From assembly GCA_037157565.1 (NCBI GenBank), contig JAZHRO010000013.1, positions 76,191,501-76,255,500 on the forward strand: 64,000 bases of DNA, given 5' to 3'. A program made the position numbers and the translations under genes. The notes below the pieces were generated by a model that made no database searches, was not told the origin of the DNA, and saw only the letters and a program-made list of their open reading frames with translations. Of the stretch, positions 54,040-64,000 are shown piece by piece. This DNA is from Thalassia testudinum. Taxonomy: Eukaryota > Streptophyta > Magnoliopsida > Alismatales > Hydrocharitaceae. Position 1 is the first letter of the stretch. The number at the start of each line of letters is the position of its first letter.

Positions 54040-55400
54040 GCCACAAGTTCACCTTGTGGGGAGAAAGGTGAAGGCACTCTCCTCCAGTGAGGGCAAGTTC
54101 CTTGTGTTGGGGCTTCCCTCATCGGGGAGAGATTGGCTCTGCTTCAAGGAACTTCGGATGGAGGTCGGGTGCTTGAGGTGGAGGCGCTGTGTTCACGATG
54201 ATGATTCAAAGGAGTGACCGTTGGGTAGGTCGACGGTTGTGTTGACGATAGGTGGAGTTCCTTTGTGGCTGTAGATGGTGGAGGTGGTCGAAGTGATTGT
54301 GTTGCCCTTTGCACGCCTTCGTGGGTGTAGGGGAACCGAGATCTCTGACGTGTTGCTTGAGGTCGCTATTGAGCTGAAGGTGGGGGCGTCGATGTTGAAA
54401 AAGGTACTCCTTTGGCATGGAGGCTTCTTGTGGGTTGTTTCTTGCGTACTTATGAGGGATCCACCGGTGCCAACAGGGACCACCTTTGTTGAGGTGGTTA
54501 AAGGGGCAGGTGGTGCCTCGGCGAAGGGGGGCGGTGTAGCGGCGGTGCTACACCGGGCTGCTAGGGTTTGGTGCCCTTCTCGGAAGGTGAACTGTTCACA
54601 TGTTGACGTGTAGTTGTGGCCCGAGGTTGCGGCATTGATTGCGTCAAACTCTGTGTTGAATGTGGGATTGTAGGCGGTGGTTTCAGAGAGGGAGGCGCAT
54701 AGAGAAGCAGAAGGGTCAGAGGAGATCATGGTATTGGAGTTGCCGCATGAGGATTATGATTGTTCTGGAGGCTTTAAAGAGGGGAGCGAGGCATTTTCCT
54801 GGGTTGGATCTTTCTTGGATCCGGATGGCTTGGACTTGGATCGTGCGGAGGCCTCATTTTGGACTTTTGAGGGCACTGTGCGGGACCTGGAGAGGCCATA
54901 ACGACCCTTATCAAATGGGGCCCCTCTTGGCATCACTTGATGTCACGAGTGGGGTTGAGGCTGGTGGCGATGGCAGGTCAGAAGGAGTGTTCTCCCTTGG
55001 TTGGTCTAGGGGCAGAGGAGAGGGCCTTCCAGTCCTCTTGCAAGGTAGCGGCATGGGGTGTCTCGGTTGCCGTGGCTAAGTGAGTCCAAGAGGATGTTGC
55101 AAGAGCGACTTTGCCGTTGATGGTGGAGGGTTGAAGCGATGACGTGTGATCCACTTTGCTGGGTGGTGCCTACGCATGGTGCGTGGGGGTCGGAGGTTGC
55201 GATACAATATGAGATGGAGGTATCGAGGCTCCATTCGAGGTGGAGGTCGTGCCCAGGAGGTGGTTAACGACTAGGATAGGGAGGTAGAGGTGCTGTAGTA
55301 GAAGTCACCATCGACGCTTGAGGAGGATGATGCAGTAGTGTAGCAAGTGGCACTTCGGTCAGGTTCCACCAGATAGTGAGGGGGTCTCTGTGGTTGCTCA
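54040..55400 (+). pseudogene. LINE 2 ORF1 remainder and spacer
   Basis: GC-rich sequence resuming LINE 2 after the solo LTR. Frames on both strands are open for 100-180 codons, but none shows a motif I recognise. By position it should hold the rest of ORF1 and the gap before ORF2. The open frame on the minus strand (54,193-54,729) is a composition shadow. Confidence 0.4.
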
Positions 55401-56145
55401 ATGACGGGTGTCCTATCGTGCAACGTCAGGGGTCAACGACCCTTGAAGGAGGGTGGCATTGGGGGGCTACATTAGATAGTGGCAGGGAGGCATTATTCTT
55501 CTGCAGGAGGTGAAGTTGGCAGCTTGCGATGGCAGGGTGTGGAAGGAGATTCGGGGTTCTTGGATGGAGGGGTTCTGCACCCTCGATGCACTTGGTCGCT
55601 CGAGTGGACAACTATTGGGTTGGCGCGAAGATGTCTTCACTTAGGAGGATGGTTTTAGGTGAAGCGATGTCATCTCCACTAGGATTGTGAGAAGGTTAGA
55701 TGGATCCAAGGTGATTGTAACCGGAGTGTAGGACCCGATGGAGGCTTAAGTGAGAGGAGTGATGTGGGCCAAGCTTGCGATAGTCGCAGCAGAGAACCAT
55801 GGGATTCCACTGTTGATTGGAGGGGACTTCGACACCACCTTGTAGCCTCATGATAGGTCTGATCGGTGAGGGAGGTAGGACCCTAGCTCAGAGCAGTTTG
55901 CAGGGTTTGTGGCATTGCACGGTTTGATTGGCATGGTCTTGAGGTCTTGTGCATACACGTGGCGGAGCACTGGTGGACAGAAATCCAGGATTGACAAATT
56001 CCTATCCAATGTGGAGATGGCTGAGGCATTTTCGTTGGCCGATGTTTCCCTGATGGATAGGTCTTTCTCTGACCATACGCCCTTGGTGTGGAGGTTGAAT
56101 GAATGTACTTCGGCACCTACTTCAAATTTGAGAGGTCGTGGTTGA
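55401..56145 (+). pseudogene. LINE 2 ORF2 endonuclease domain
   Basis: ATG at 55,401 begins MTGVLSCNVRGQRPLKEGG, the start of an apurinic-type (EEP) endonuclease that nicks target DNA. Frames then shift. The C-terminal part 55,909-56,145 reads FVALHGLIGMVLRSCAYTWR, then RIDKFLSN and DRSFSDHTPLVW, with the catalytic SDH motif intact. Multiple frameshifts and stops between. Confidence 0.8.
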
Positions 56146-57800
56146 TGAAGGTTGACTTCAGTGAACGTGTAAAGAAGTGGAGGTCGTTGAAGGTGGAGGG
56201 TTCAATGGTTGCTCGGTTGTTGAAGAAGCTGGTTGGTTTGTAGGAGTACTTGAGGGGGTTTAGTAAGGAGCTTAGGGAGTCGAGGCTTAGGAGGAAGACA
56301 GAGGCGTTGGCTGAGATCACCAGGCTTGATAGGCAGGAGGATAGCGGTGCACTGACCTTTGAGGATAGGGAGCGTAGGGCGAGACATTTGTGGGTAGTAC
56401 AAGAGGAGGATAAGAAGGTTGGGGTTGAGTAAAAGACAAGATCTAGACAGAAGTGGTTGAAAGAGCGGGACTCCAACATTAGGTTCTTTCACTATATGGC
56501 ATCAGCCAGGAGGAGGAGGCTATTAGTGGGAGGGATGACCTGCTTGGTAGGGAGGATGTAGGGAGAGCAACGACAAATTTTTTTAGGGAGTTTACAGGGA
56601 GGCACAAGAGAGGTAGGTGGAGGTGGTTGGGAGAGGATGCACAAAGCATTTATGGGGAGTAGGAAGAGGCTCTTACGTTTGGCTTCTCAAAGGATGGGGT
56701 GAGGGAAGTAGTTTTGGGACTTAATGCAAATGGGTGCCCTAGTTCGAATGGGTTTCTGATCTTTTTTCTGCAGGGAGTTCTGGTCTTTGGTTAAGGGGGA
56801 TGTGATGCAGGTTATGGAGGAGTTCATGGTGGGAAATAGGGGCTTTGATAGGCTTAATAAGCCCTACCTTTTCCTCCTACCTAAAAAAGGTGTGGAGGCC
56901 ATCGAGGATTTTAGGTCGATCGCCCCGTTTAATGCTTTGTACCTTAGATATCGTCTCGCTGGTGCAGACAACTTTTGTTCCTAGGAGGGGCATCTTGGAT
57001 GGCTTTGTGGTGGCTGCAGAGGTTTTGGCTGCTTGGAGGAGAATGAAGAGGACGACTTTTCTGTGGAAGGTTGATTTGAACAAACCATATGACTCCATTT
57101 AGTGGGATTTTCTGTGGGCTTCCATGGCCAGGAGTGGCTTCCCACAGGTTTGGATTGATTGGACAAAGAAATGTGTCACGACGTCTTTTTCGATGTTGGT
57201 GAATGGGAACTGTGCAGGAGGTTGGGTAGAGCTCAGGAGGAGGGTCAGGTAGGGCTGTCCGCTTGCTCCAATGCTTTTTGTGTTGGCCGTTGATCCCCTT
57301 GTGAGAGTGACCATGATATTGTGTTTGAGGAGGCTGTGTAGAGGTTTCTCAGTGGGTGCCATTAGGGGGATTTCGTTGCTGCAGTATGTGAATGATACTT
57401 TGTTCTTGGTGAAAGGGTCTTCTACGAAGGCAAGCAGGTTGTGCATACTTCTAAAGTTTTTTGGTGAAGCATCAGGGCTGCAAATTAATTGCGAGAAGTC
57501 CAGTTTTGTTCCTTTTCATATGTCGGATGGGGAAGCGGAGGCCTCCGGCAATGCACTCAGGATTAGTGTTGGAGCTCTGCCACTATCGTACTTGGGCTTC
57601 TCTCATCGAATAGGCGCTTTCGGCTGTAGGATTGGCTGTCGTTGTTGGAGAGGATGGAGAAGAGGCTGGCAGGGTGGTCTTCTTGGTTGCTTTCGAGGGG
57701 GGAAGGATGACTTTGGTTAAGGCGGTACTGTCATCCATGTCGACCTACTTCCTATTTGTGTTTAAGGTGCCCTACTCGATGGAGAAAAAGCTTACAGGTC
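56146..57800 (+). pseudogene. LINE 2 ORF2 reverse transcriptase
   Basis: Blocks in order, in shifting frames: a basic region near 56,250-56,430 (ELRESRLRRKTEALAEI), NKPYLFLLPKKGVEAIEDFRSI (56,850-56,930), GILDGFVVAAEVLAAWRR and KVDLNKPYDSI (57,000-57,100), then LQYVNDTLFLVKG near 57,377. The catalytic motif is normally YADD; here it reads YVND, so activity would be lost even without the frameshifts. A block near 57,630-57,820 (KAVLSSMSTYFLFVFKVP) is the usual post-RT region. Confidence 0.85.
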
Positions 57801-58934
57801 TCATGCGTTGGTTTTTCTAGTTAAATTTTGGATTAGTAGGGAAGGGGACAAGGCTAGTGTCTTGGGTGGAAGTTTGCAGATCGATGCAGGAGGGAGGACT
57901 CGGGGTTAGGAATGTGGAGGCTGTCAACTTAAGCCTTCTCATGAAGTGGATTGTTAGGTTGGTGGTGCAGGAGCAGAGTCTTCTTGGTGATACTCTTAAG
58001 AAGTGCTATGGCTCCTTCCTCTCTTGGGGGCTCTCGAGTCCCCGATTCTTGGAGCTTTGTATTTCTTGCGAGGGTTGGCGACGGTGGCCTTGAAGGTGCG
58101 TGCGTTCTTCTCGCTTTATGTGAGAGATGGGGACACCTTCAGATTTTGGATGGATGACTGGCAAGGAGGTGGTAGCCTTTGTGACAGGTACTCGTGTGTC
58201 TTGTCAAGAGTTGTGGACAAGGAGGCGACCTTAGGGAGACTGGGATGGTGCTTGGTGCCCGACCTTTTGGGGGGCGCTGTCAGATTTGGATGGTTGGGAA
58301 TTGGAAGGTGGAAGGGATGCCTATTGCTGGGAGGAGGGGGGGTTTACTGTCACTAAGGCTTTTCATAGACTATGTTCTTCCTTGTAGATGATGGATGTTG
58401 ACTTCTTGAGGGATTATAAGTTGTTGTGGTCAATGGAGTGCCTGTTGAAGGTTATGATTTTCGCCCGGCTTATGAGGAGGGGTAGAATACTTACCAAGTT
58501 GTGGAGGGGAAAGTGGACGACAATGGATGACCTTAGTTGCCCCTTTTGCAAGAGGCAGACGAGAACATTCAGCACCTATTCTTTGGGTGTCCCTTTGTGA
58601 CAGGTTTGGAGGAGGATGGGGATTGACTAGATTGCCTTTGATAGCTCTAAGGGGTTTTGGTCTTCATTCTGGGAAGGTAATGCCAATGGAAGTGATAACA
58701 TCTTCAAATTGAAGAAAAAGAGGGCAAAGGTGCTAGTGGTACTGTGTGGGGTATGGCTAGGGAGGAATGGGGTTATTTTTAGGGGAGAAATGCTGTATGT
58801 GGAGAATGTTGTTTGCTCGATTTTGTCTCAGGTGATGTTTTGGGAGTCTGCTTTGTAGTTATGGCCTTGTAATTCCTTCCTTTGAGTAATGAATCTGGGT
58901 GGTTATCATATGGACAACCACCCTTCAATTTTTC
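57801..58934 (+). pseudogene. LINE 2 ORF2 C-terminal part with zf-RVT, and 3' UTR
   Basis: Reads VSWVEVCRSMQEGGLGVRN near 57,857, a typical LINE post-RT block, then at 58,388-58,600 RLMRRGRILTKLWRGKW and LSCPFCKR, the zf-RVT region found at the end of plant LINE ORF2. Nothing like an RNase H domain follows. The 3' UTR from about 58,720 leads to the poly(A). Confidence 0.75.
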
Positions 58935-58948
58935 AAAAAAAAAAAACA

Positions 58949-59386
58949 GCAGCAGAGATTCCAAAACGCAATTGGAATAAAAGACTTCAAAAGAATGAAT
59001 TCCCCTCGACCAGTTCAAGCATGAAAACTGAATTGACAGCAATAGCAACAGCAACTATTCCAGAGATTTGAAGTCTTCCAATTAAGCAAAGGAAACCAGA
59101 ATAAAATCAAGAAAAAATAGTTAACTTCTATGTGCATATCCATTGATGTGCACACTTCCAAACCTTCAAGCTTTCTATCAAATTCCCTTAATCCATTGAA
59201 TAAAAAGTCCATCTGAAAAATGAAGCAGAAACAACAGCAAAACTCCCAAAATCTTCTGGAACATTGAATCTCCGAAGCATTTAAATTCCAAGCAAGAATG
59301 AAAATAAAAAGCAAAGATTTTGTAATTTAACTTCTGTGCACACACCCCAAATTGGATGTGTGCACTACCAGTTTGTAGAAGCAAAA
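58949..59386 (-). repeat. Palindrome-bearing tandem array, right part
   Basis: Two more units with palindromes at 59,130-59,154 (TGTGCATATCC-ATTG-ATGTGCACA) and 59,335-59,365 (GTGCACACACC...GGATGTGTGCAC). When LINE 2 and its duplication are removed, their spacing continues the phase of the left array (432 bp, about two units, then 205 bp). The unit nearest the RNase H stop is the most diverged. Confidence 0.8.
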
Positions 59387-60270
59387 TCATTTCTTCCTTA
59401 AATATGATAAACCAGTCAGCACCAATATATATGCACCAATAATCTTCTTTGGCGGCTGACCTGAACCTTCATAAAGCACATTCTTTCCATTGTGAATTCT
59501 TTCATTTGCCAAAAATTCAGCAATCCCATTTGCCTCTCTGTACTGATGATCAACAGAGTCCATGCTATGACAAAAGCTAAGAAGTCCCACCACTGCTTTG
59601 GATGTCATAAATTGCATTGCCTCATTTTAATCATAGCAACCAGCACCTTAGAATCTGACTCAATGCATGTATCAACTAATCGTCTTTGTAAACAATACCT
59701 CAGATCAACAAGCATAGCTCTCATTTCAGCTTCCATGTTAGTTGCATGCCCATAAAAAGGACAAAAAGCAAAAACACATCTTCCCATCGAATCTCTGACA
59801 ATGCCACCACCTCCAGCAGTGCCAGGATTTCCTTTAGAAGCCCCGTCAGTATTCAACTTGAATGCACCCACTTTAGGTCCGATCCAAGTAATAATTATCC
59901 ATTTATTCTGTAACTCTTCAGCCTCAAAACCCAACCTCTGTACAATCTGCCTCTCAGCTTCACTCTTGGCATATGTAGCCTTAATCAAATGTTTAACCAT
60001 CTTCTGATCAGATTTCAACCTTTTTAAAACCAACCAATCTGGAAACCATTCATCAACAAGCCTTCTTCTATGCCTTTCTGTCCAGATAGCGCAAAGCATC
60101 CAAGCAAACGGAACTCTCCTTATTTTCCTTAAGGAGAGATTCCTTGGCTGGTCTCTTGAACAGATGGTTACACTAACCACTCCAAGTTCTCTTATGTTTT
60201 GCCTCCAAATGTCCATATTTAATGAACGAATCCCATAATAAAGTAGCAAGCTGCCCATTAAAAAATACAT
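59387..60270 (-). pseudogene. LINE 1 RNase H-like C-terminal domain
   Basis: Open for 221 codons from 60,270 to 59,605, then one frameshift near 59,605 and 76 more codons to TGA at 59,387. N-terminal part RRVPFAWMLCAIWTERHRR is the usual linker after zf-RVT. The RNase H fold of the RVT_3 family follows, with acidic residues in LNTDGASKGNPG, ATNMEAEMRAM and CIESDSKVLV, and after the shift the block HQYREANGIAEFLA. Such a domain ends ORF2 in some plant LINEs and removes RNA from the hybrid. Only the frameshift disables the domain. Confidence 0.85.
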
Positions 60271-60290
60271 GACAATTTGGTTTAATCAAG

Positions 60291-61293
60291 TAGCTTATCT
60301 TGCATCTCGTCATGTCCTGTTCTTGGGTAATCTACATCATCCACGCCACTTTTCCTAAACATGAAGTTTTGACCTGGATAGTGGCGTTGTTGGGCAACCT
60401 AATAGGCCATGTGGTTGAGTTGGTACTTGACAAGAGGGAAAGGGCTAACTAGCATTACAATGCTTTCAGTGAGTATGGCGGCTTGCATGAGTCAATGATA
60501 GATTGTTATATGTTACGATGTCTTGAATAGTATGTTCTTACTCTATCTTTCCCTCAACAAGTTTTTAAATTTGGCGCTGAACAATCCCTTCCGTCAATAT
60601 CATCCTAGGGGCTGTTCACATTCTCTGTGACCAGGTCAGATGGGGGATCTATACTCTAGAAACAGTCCATGACCTAGGCCTTGTTTGCACCATGGCAATC
60701 ATGGTTCATGACTAGGCCTAATGCCATAATCCCTCTCCATTTGGAATAGACAATGACTTGCAAGAGTTAGGAGAGGAACACAATCTCAAACATCTTTAAC
60801 CTCATTAAAATGTGGTTGGGATTGTGACATCTGTATCAAAATTTTGAAATTTGAGGGCCTACAGTGCAATAGAGCCCTTTTGGTAATATAGCGAACAATT
60901 TGCATTATCTTGTAACTCTTTTGCATGATAGATTAACATATTTGGGATGATTAATTCTTTCAAATGGTCATTTAAAGAAACTTCAAACTTTAGAAGATGT
61001 TATTATAGAAGTCAAATGCTCAGAATGGAAATATGTCAAACACCAATTAAAAATGAAATGAGGAAGATGCCACGGAATGGGCAGGTGATTTTCGGTTCAC
61101 AAGTTGCATCCTACCACACTTATACCAACAAATGGATACAATGTAAAAGATGCATGGTGTTAACAATGGTAGAAGTATGCTAATCGAATGAACATGATGT
61201 GTTTAAATTTTAATTTCCATTGGAGATGATTTCTTGAAAACTCATGTTGCTTTACTTACAACTATTTTGTAATGTTAAGTTGGATGTGAACTT
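60291..61293. other. Unassigned noncoding stretch
   Basis: Between LINE 1 and the copia LTR. No transposon protein, LTR or host exon recognised. A weak inverted pair (ATGACCTAGGCCT near 60,668 and CATGACTAGGCCT near 60,707) is too short to call a MITE. Confidence 0.4.
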
Positions 61294-61521
61294 TGTTTTA
61301 CATGTGCTACGATGAGGCTGATTAGATAGGTAGAAACAAGGTGATGAATTCTTGCATTTCCATGACAAAGGAAAAAGAAATTTCTATGTGTTAAAACTAA
61401 AGAGTTGCATTTTCTTTCAGAAGAAACCCTAGCTCTCCTTTTATACAAAAGAAAACTTGGCAAATTATATGAGTACCTCCTAAGGATAAAGAAATAACAG
61501 ATACCCCCTTACAACTCAACA
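61294..61521 (-). repeat. Ty1/copia 3' LTR (approximate)
   Basis: On the minus strand it starts TGTTGAGTTGTAAGG right after the polypurine-like CTTAAGGAG (61,522-61,530), following the end of RNase H. TATAAAAGG lies at about 61,437-61,445 on the minus strand. The far end at TGTTTTACATG (61,294) is inferred from the TG...CA rule only; no second LTR is in the window. Confidence 0.5.
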
Positions 61522-62090
61522 CTCCTTAAGTTTGGGCGTATATGTCAATGAAGCCCAACTTGTTACTTAGAAAATCATGGTGCTTCTTTTTCAACTGTTT
61601 GGTGAGAATATTTGCAATCTATGGCTTAGAAGATATATAAGGGCAATCATCCTCAATATGTTTAGTTCTCTCATAGAAGACAAGATTAGAGGCAATGTAG
61701 GCAACATATTTATTATCACAATAGAGTGGCACATGTTGTCAACCTCTATCCCTAAATCCTGTAGGAAATCAATCATCCATATAATCTCACATGTAGCGTG
61801 AGCCATAGATCTATATTCTGTCTCAGCACTAGAGCAAGCAACCACATTCTGTTTCTTGCTCCTTAATTTAACTAAATTGACTCCTAGGTAGATGGCAATG
61901 CCAGATGTAGACCGTCTATCTTCAATTGACTCTACATAATCTGCATCTGAGTATGTCACAAGATCAAGAGAGCCACTCATATTGTAGTACAAACCTTGCC
62001 TAGGAGTGCTCTTCAGGTATCTCAACATGAGACACACATCTCGCCAATGATTGTATCTGGGACTCTGCATGAACTAACTAGCTCGACTGA
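61522..62090 (-). pseudogene. Ty1/copia RNase H
   Basis: Open from 62,070 to 61,591: HWRDVCLMLRYLKSTPRQGL, then TYSDADYVESIEDRRSTSG, LRSKKQNVVACSSAETEYRSM and CEIIWMIDFLQDLGI. The catalytic D (SDAD) and E (ETEY) are in place. After 61,591 the end block runs in other frames to the polypurine tract. Close to the copia consensus, so moderately old. Confidence 0.9.
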
Positions 62091-63300
62091 TCGTAAAACT
62101 AATGTTAGGTTGTGTAATAGTTAGATATAATAAACGGCCAACAGTACCTCGATACTTGGTAACATCCTCAAACAAAGGATCTGTCTCATCGATGTTATGA
62201 CCAGAAAGTGCCTTTATTGGTATCTCGGATGGTTTGGACCCAAGAAGTCCTGCCTCCTTTAAAATCTGTAAAGCGTATTATCTTCGAGATAAGGATAAGC
62301 CAGCCTCGTGACGAACAACCTTTACTCGTAGGAAGTAATGAAGGTCACCTAAATATTTGGTGACAAAGGTGGACTGAAGAAAGTCTTTCGTCTATGCTAT
62401 CCATCAATATCATCACCAGTTAAGATCATATCATCGACATAGACTACCAAGATAAGTTTCTCCATGTCTCACCATACTTTACCCTCCTAACAAAGATAGA
62501 ATGATCAATGGTAGATCACTAGAACCCCACTTTCTTGATCTCCAGATTGAGCCTCTCAAACCAGGCTCATGGGCTATGCTTCAAGCCATAAATAGCCTTG
62601 TGCAGGCGATAAACAAGCTCCCATTGACTGTCATAACTTGGTAGCTGTCTCATATACATCCCCTTAGCAAGATCTCCATATAAGAAGGCTTTATATCAAG
62701 CTGGTGTAAGGGCCACTGCTTAATTATTGCAACAAACAAGATAATCCTGATGGAAGTAATACAAGTAACTGGAGAAAAAGTCTTAAGGTAATCCATCCCA
62801 TATGTTTGGGTGAATTCCTTGGCAACAAGTCTTACCTTATATCTCTCTATTGTTTCATTAGATCTGAACTTGATGGTGTATACCCATCTGTAACCAACAA
62901 TTGTGGCACCCTCAGGACATGGAGCAAAATGCCATGTTTTCCTGGTCTGTAAAGCATGCATCTCCTCATCCATAGCTGCTTTCTAATTTGGATCGTGGGA
63001 AGCTTGAAGAAAATATCTGGGAACAACTGCAGTAGTGATGGCTGACGCAAGCTGTCTGTCTCCCTCCTGGAGATGGGAGATTGTAGTGTAACGGGAAATA
63101 GGATGGAGTGTACATGTGGCACTAGATCTCCTTTGCATGGACTTCTCTTCTCTATTTGAATTACCACTATCTGAGGGGGTAACAATCTGTACTGGCTCAT
63201 CATCAGAGAAATCATGTACCTGTGATATCTTATGATACACCTGTGTCTTCTGTATGGCAACTTCTATGGATGACCCTTCTTTTGAGAAGCATCAGAAGTA
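62091..63300 (-). pseudogene. Ty1/copia reverse transcriptase
   Basis: 62,973-62,650: MDEEMHALQTRKTWHFAPCP, ATIVGYRWVYTIKFRS, RLVAKEFTQTYGMDYLKTFSPV and WPLHQLDIKPSYMEI (first catalytic region LDIKPSY; the family has LDVKNAF). The catalytic YVDDM is intact at 62,430-62,441. The linker from integrase lies in 63,260-62,980. Several frameshifts and stops between 62,650 and 62,090. Confidence 0.9.
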
Positions 63301-64000
63301 GGGAATCTTCTCAAGCAAGGTCACATATGTAGTGACAACATCTCCTGCGAACTGCATTATAGCATCTGTAGCCCTTCTGGATCTTGGAGTAACCAAGAAA
63401 GATACATTTTGTGGTACAGGAGGTAAACTTATCTTGAATACCATAATTTTAAACAAACCATATGCACCCAAAAACTCGCAAAGGCAGGGGAAAAATCTTG
63501 CTGCACTCAGGATGTATAACCTGGTACGAAATCTGACCACGAAGCATAGAAGATGGCAATCGGTTAATCAAGTATATTGTTAAAAGTATGGCATCACCCC
63601 AAAATTGCTTAGGAAGCTTCATATGAGACATCAAGGTCTTGGCAATATTAAGCAAGTGTCGCAACTTGTACTCAGCAACCCCATTGTGCTGAGAAGTATA
63701 AGCATAAGATGTCTAGTGAATGATCTCCCTGGAACAGAAGGCCTCCTGTAAATCACTATGCATAAATTCTCGTGCATTAACACCGCGAGATACCTTAACA
63801 GTGGTATCATATTATGTCTGCACCTCAAACAAAAACTCTTAAACAATGGAAGGAATCTCACTATGAGCCTTCATAAAAAACACCCAGGTAAGTCTATTGC
63901 TGTCATCCATCATCACTGTAAAATATCTATGTGCATCAGTAGAGGCAACTCTAGACGGTCTCCAGATATCACAATGTACTAGGGAAAAAGGCATTGTACT
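63301..64000 (-). pseudogene. Ty1/copia integrase, core to C-terminus (runs off the window)
   Basis: From the window edge the minus strand reads HCDIWRPSRVASTDAHRYF, MMDDSNRLTWVFFMKAHSE, HQTSYAYTSQHNG and then from 63,664 HLLNIAKTLMSHMKLPKQFW, YLINRLPSSMLRGQ and FPLPLRVFGC. These are the copia integrase core and the following GKSP/VFGC block. Frames change at least three times. Gag and protease would be to the right. Confidence 0.88.

Larger units (their letters stand above)
52121..58948 (+). mobile_element. LINE 2 (plus strand), L1-type, near full length but dead
   Basis: Begins after CAGCAGAGATT at 52,110-52,120 and ends in a poly(A) of 12 at about 58,935-58,946, followed by CAGCAGAGATT again at 58,950-58,960: an 11-bp target duplication (the right copy has an extra CAG). 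It holds zinc knuckles (ORF1), an endonuclease, a reverse transcriptase and a zf-RVT region in L1 order. About 5.3 kb without the solo LTR at 52,487-54,039. Inserted in the palindrome array of LINE 1. Confidence 0.88.
49640..60290 (-). mobile_element. LINE 1 (minus strand), 5'-truncated, with a palindrome array as 3' tail
   Basis: Coding end (RNase H domain) at 60,270-59,387, then on the minus strand a noncoding tail of tandem units (59,386-58,950 and 52,120-49,980), then unique 3' sequence with AATAAAAGGGG near 49,695 and a poly(A) of 14-15 (poly(T) on plus at about 49,639-49,653). It is interrupted by LINE 2 (52,121-58,948). Without LINE 2 it would be about 3.8 kb. The 5' end is near 60,285, and the EN and RT parts are missing, as is usual for truncated LINE copies. 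No target duplication could be identified. Confidence 0.7.

Noticed and set aside
54193..54729. 178-codon frame on -
   Set aside because: Opposite to LINE 2 ORF1; no motif and no support from neighbours.
60668..60720. MITE-like inverted pair with GGCCTTGTTTG
   Set aside because: Arms are only about 12 bp, there is no target duplication and no clear ends.

Overview
This window is nuclear DNA from a flowering plant with a repeat-rich genome. Nearly everything is transposable-element DNA, much of it inserted inside other elements. The only recognisable host gene piece is a GC-rich first exon (about 45,857-46,359, + strand) of an auxilin-related clathrin-uncoating protein. Its strong GC bias hints at a monocot, but nothing here fixes the species. 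No rRNA, tRNA gene or CRISPR array is visible.

Layout. (1) 1-7,851: element A, an old Athila-type Ty3/gypsy retrotransposon on + with many stops. It has gag, protease, RT/RNase H and integrase, then a 3' noncoding region, a polypurine tract and a truncated 3' LTR. (2) 7,852-20,705: element B, a young Athila-type element on -. Its gag-pol is almost intact, with a tRNA-Asp-type primer site, a 2,769-bp 5' LTR and a 3' LTR that lacks 866 bp. (3) 20,706-39,279: an old gag-like transposon gene on - (pieces at 21,640-22,182, 24,572-24,942 and 37,216-37,990). It is split by a Tekay/Del-like solo LTR (22,183-24,571, perfect 5-bp target duplication) and by element C (24,943-37,215). C shares LTR architecture, primer site, leader and 3' noncoding region with B, but carries an unrecognised acidic reading frame of about 500 codons instead of gag-pol. 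A solo LTR of C's own family (32,717-35,542, opposite orientation, target duplication ACAAG) sits inside C's 5' LTR. (4) 39,280-45,147: a Ty1/copia pol fragment on - split by a second Tekay-like solo LTR, then a third, more decayed one. (5) 45,460-46,359: promoter region and first exon of the auxilin-related gene, followed by noncoding sequence. (6) 49,640-60,290: a LINE on - whose 3' tail is a tandem array of roughly 200-230-bp units, each built around a palindrome. A second LINE on + (52,121-58,948) is inserted in that array and itself carries a solo LTR. (7) 61,294-64,000: the 3' half of a Ty1/copia element on -.

How the parts relate. B and C look like an autonomous and a non-autonomous member of one superfamily: C keeps the sequences needed in cis for priming and integration and would need proteins from a B-like element. 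The most interesting signals lie outside coding sequence: an LTR palindrome upstream of the TATA box whose outer arms differ between families yet stay complementary, iterated motifs in the 3' noncoding regions of A, B and C, a predicted leader intron shared by B and C, C's unknown protein, and the LINE palindrome array. All calls come from reading the sequence by eye; family names rest on remembered motifs and no database search was made.
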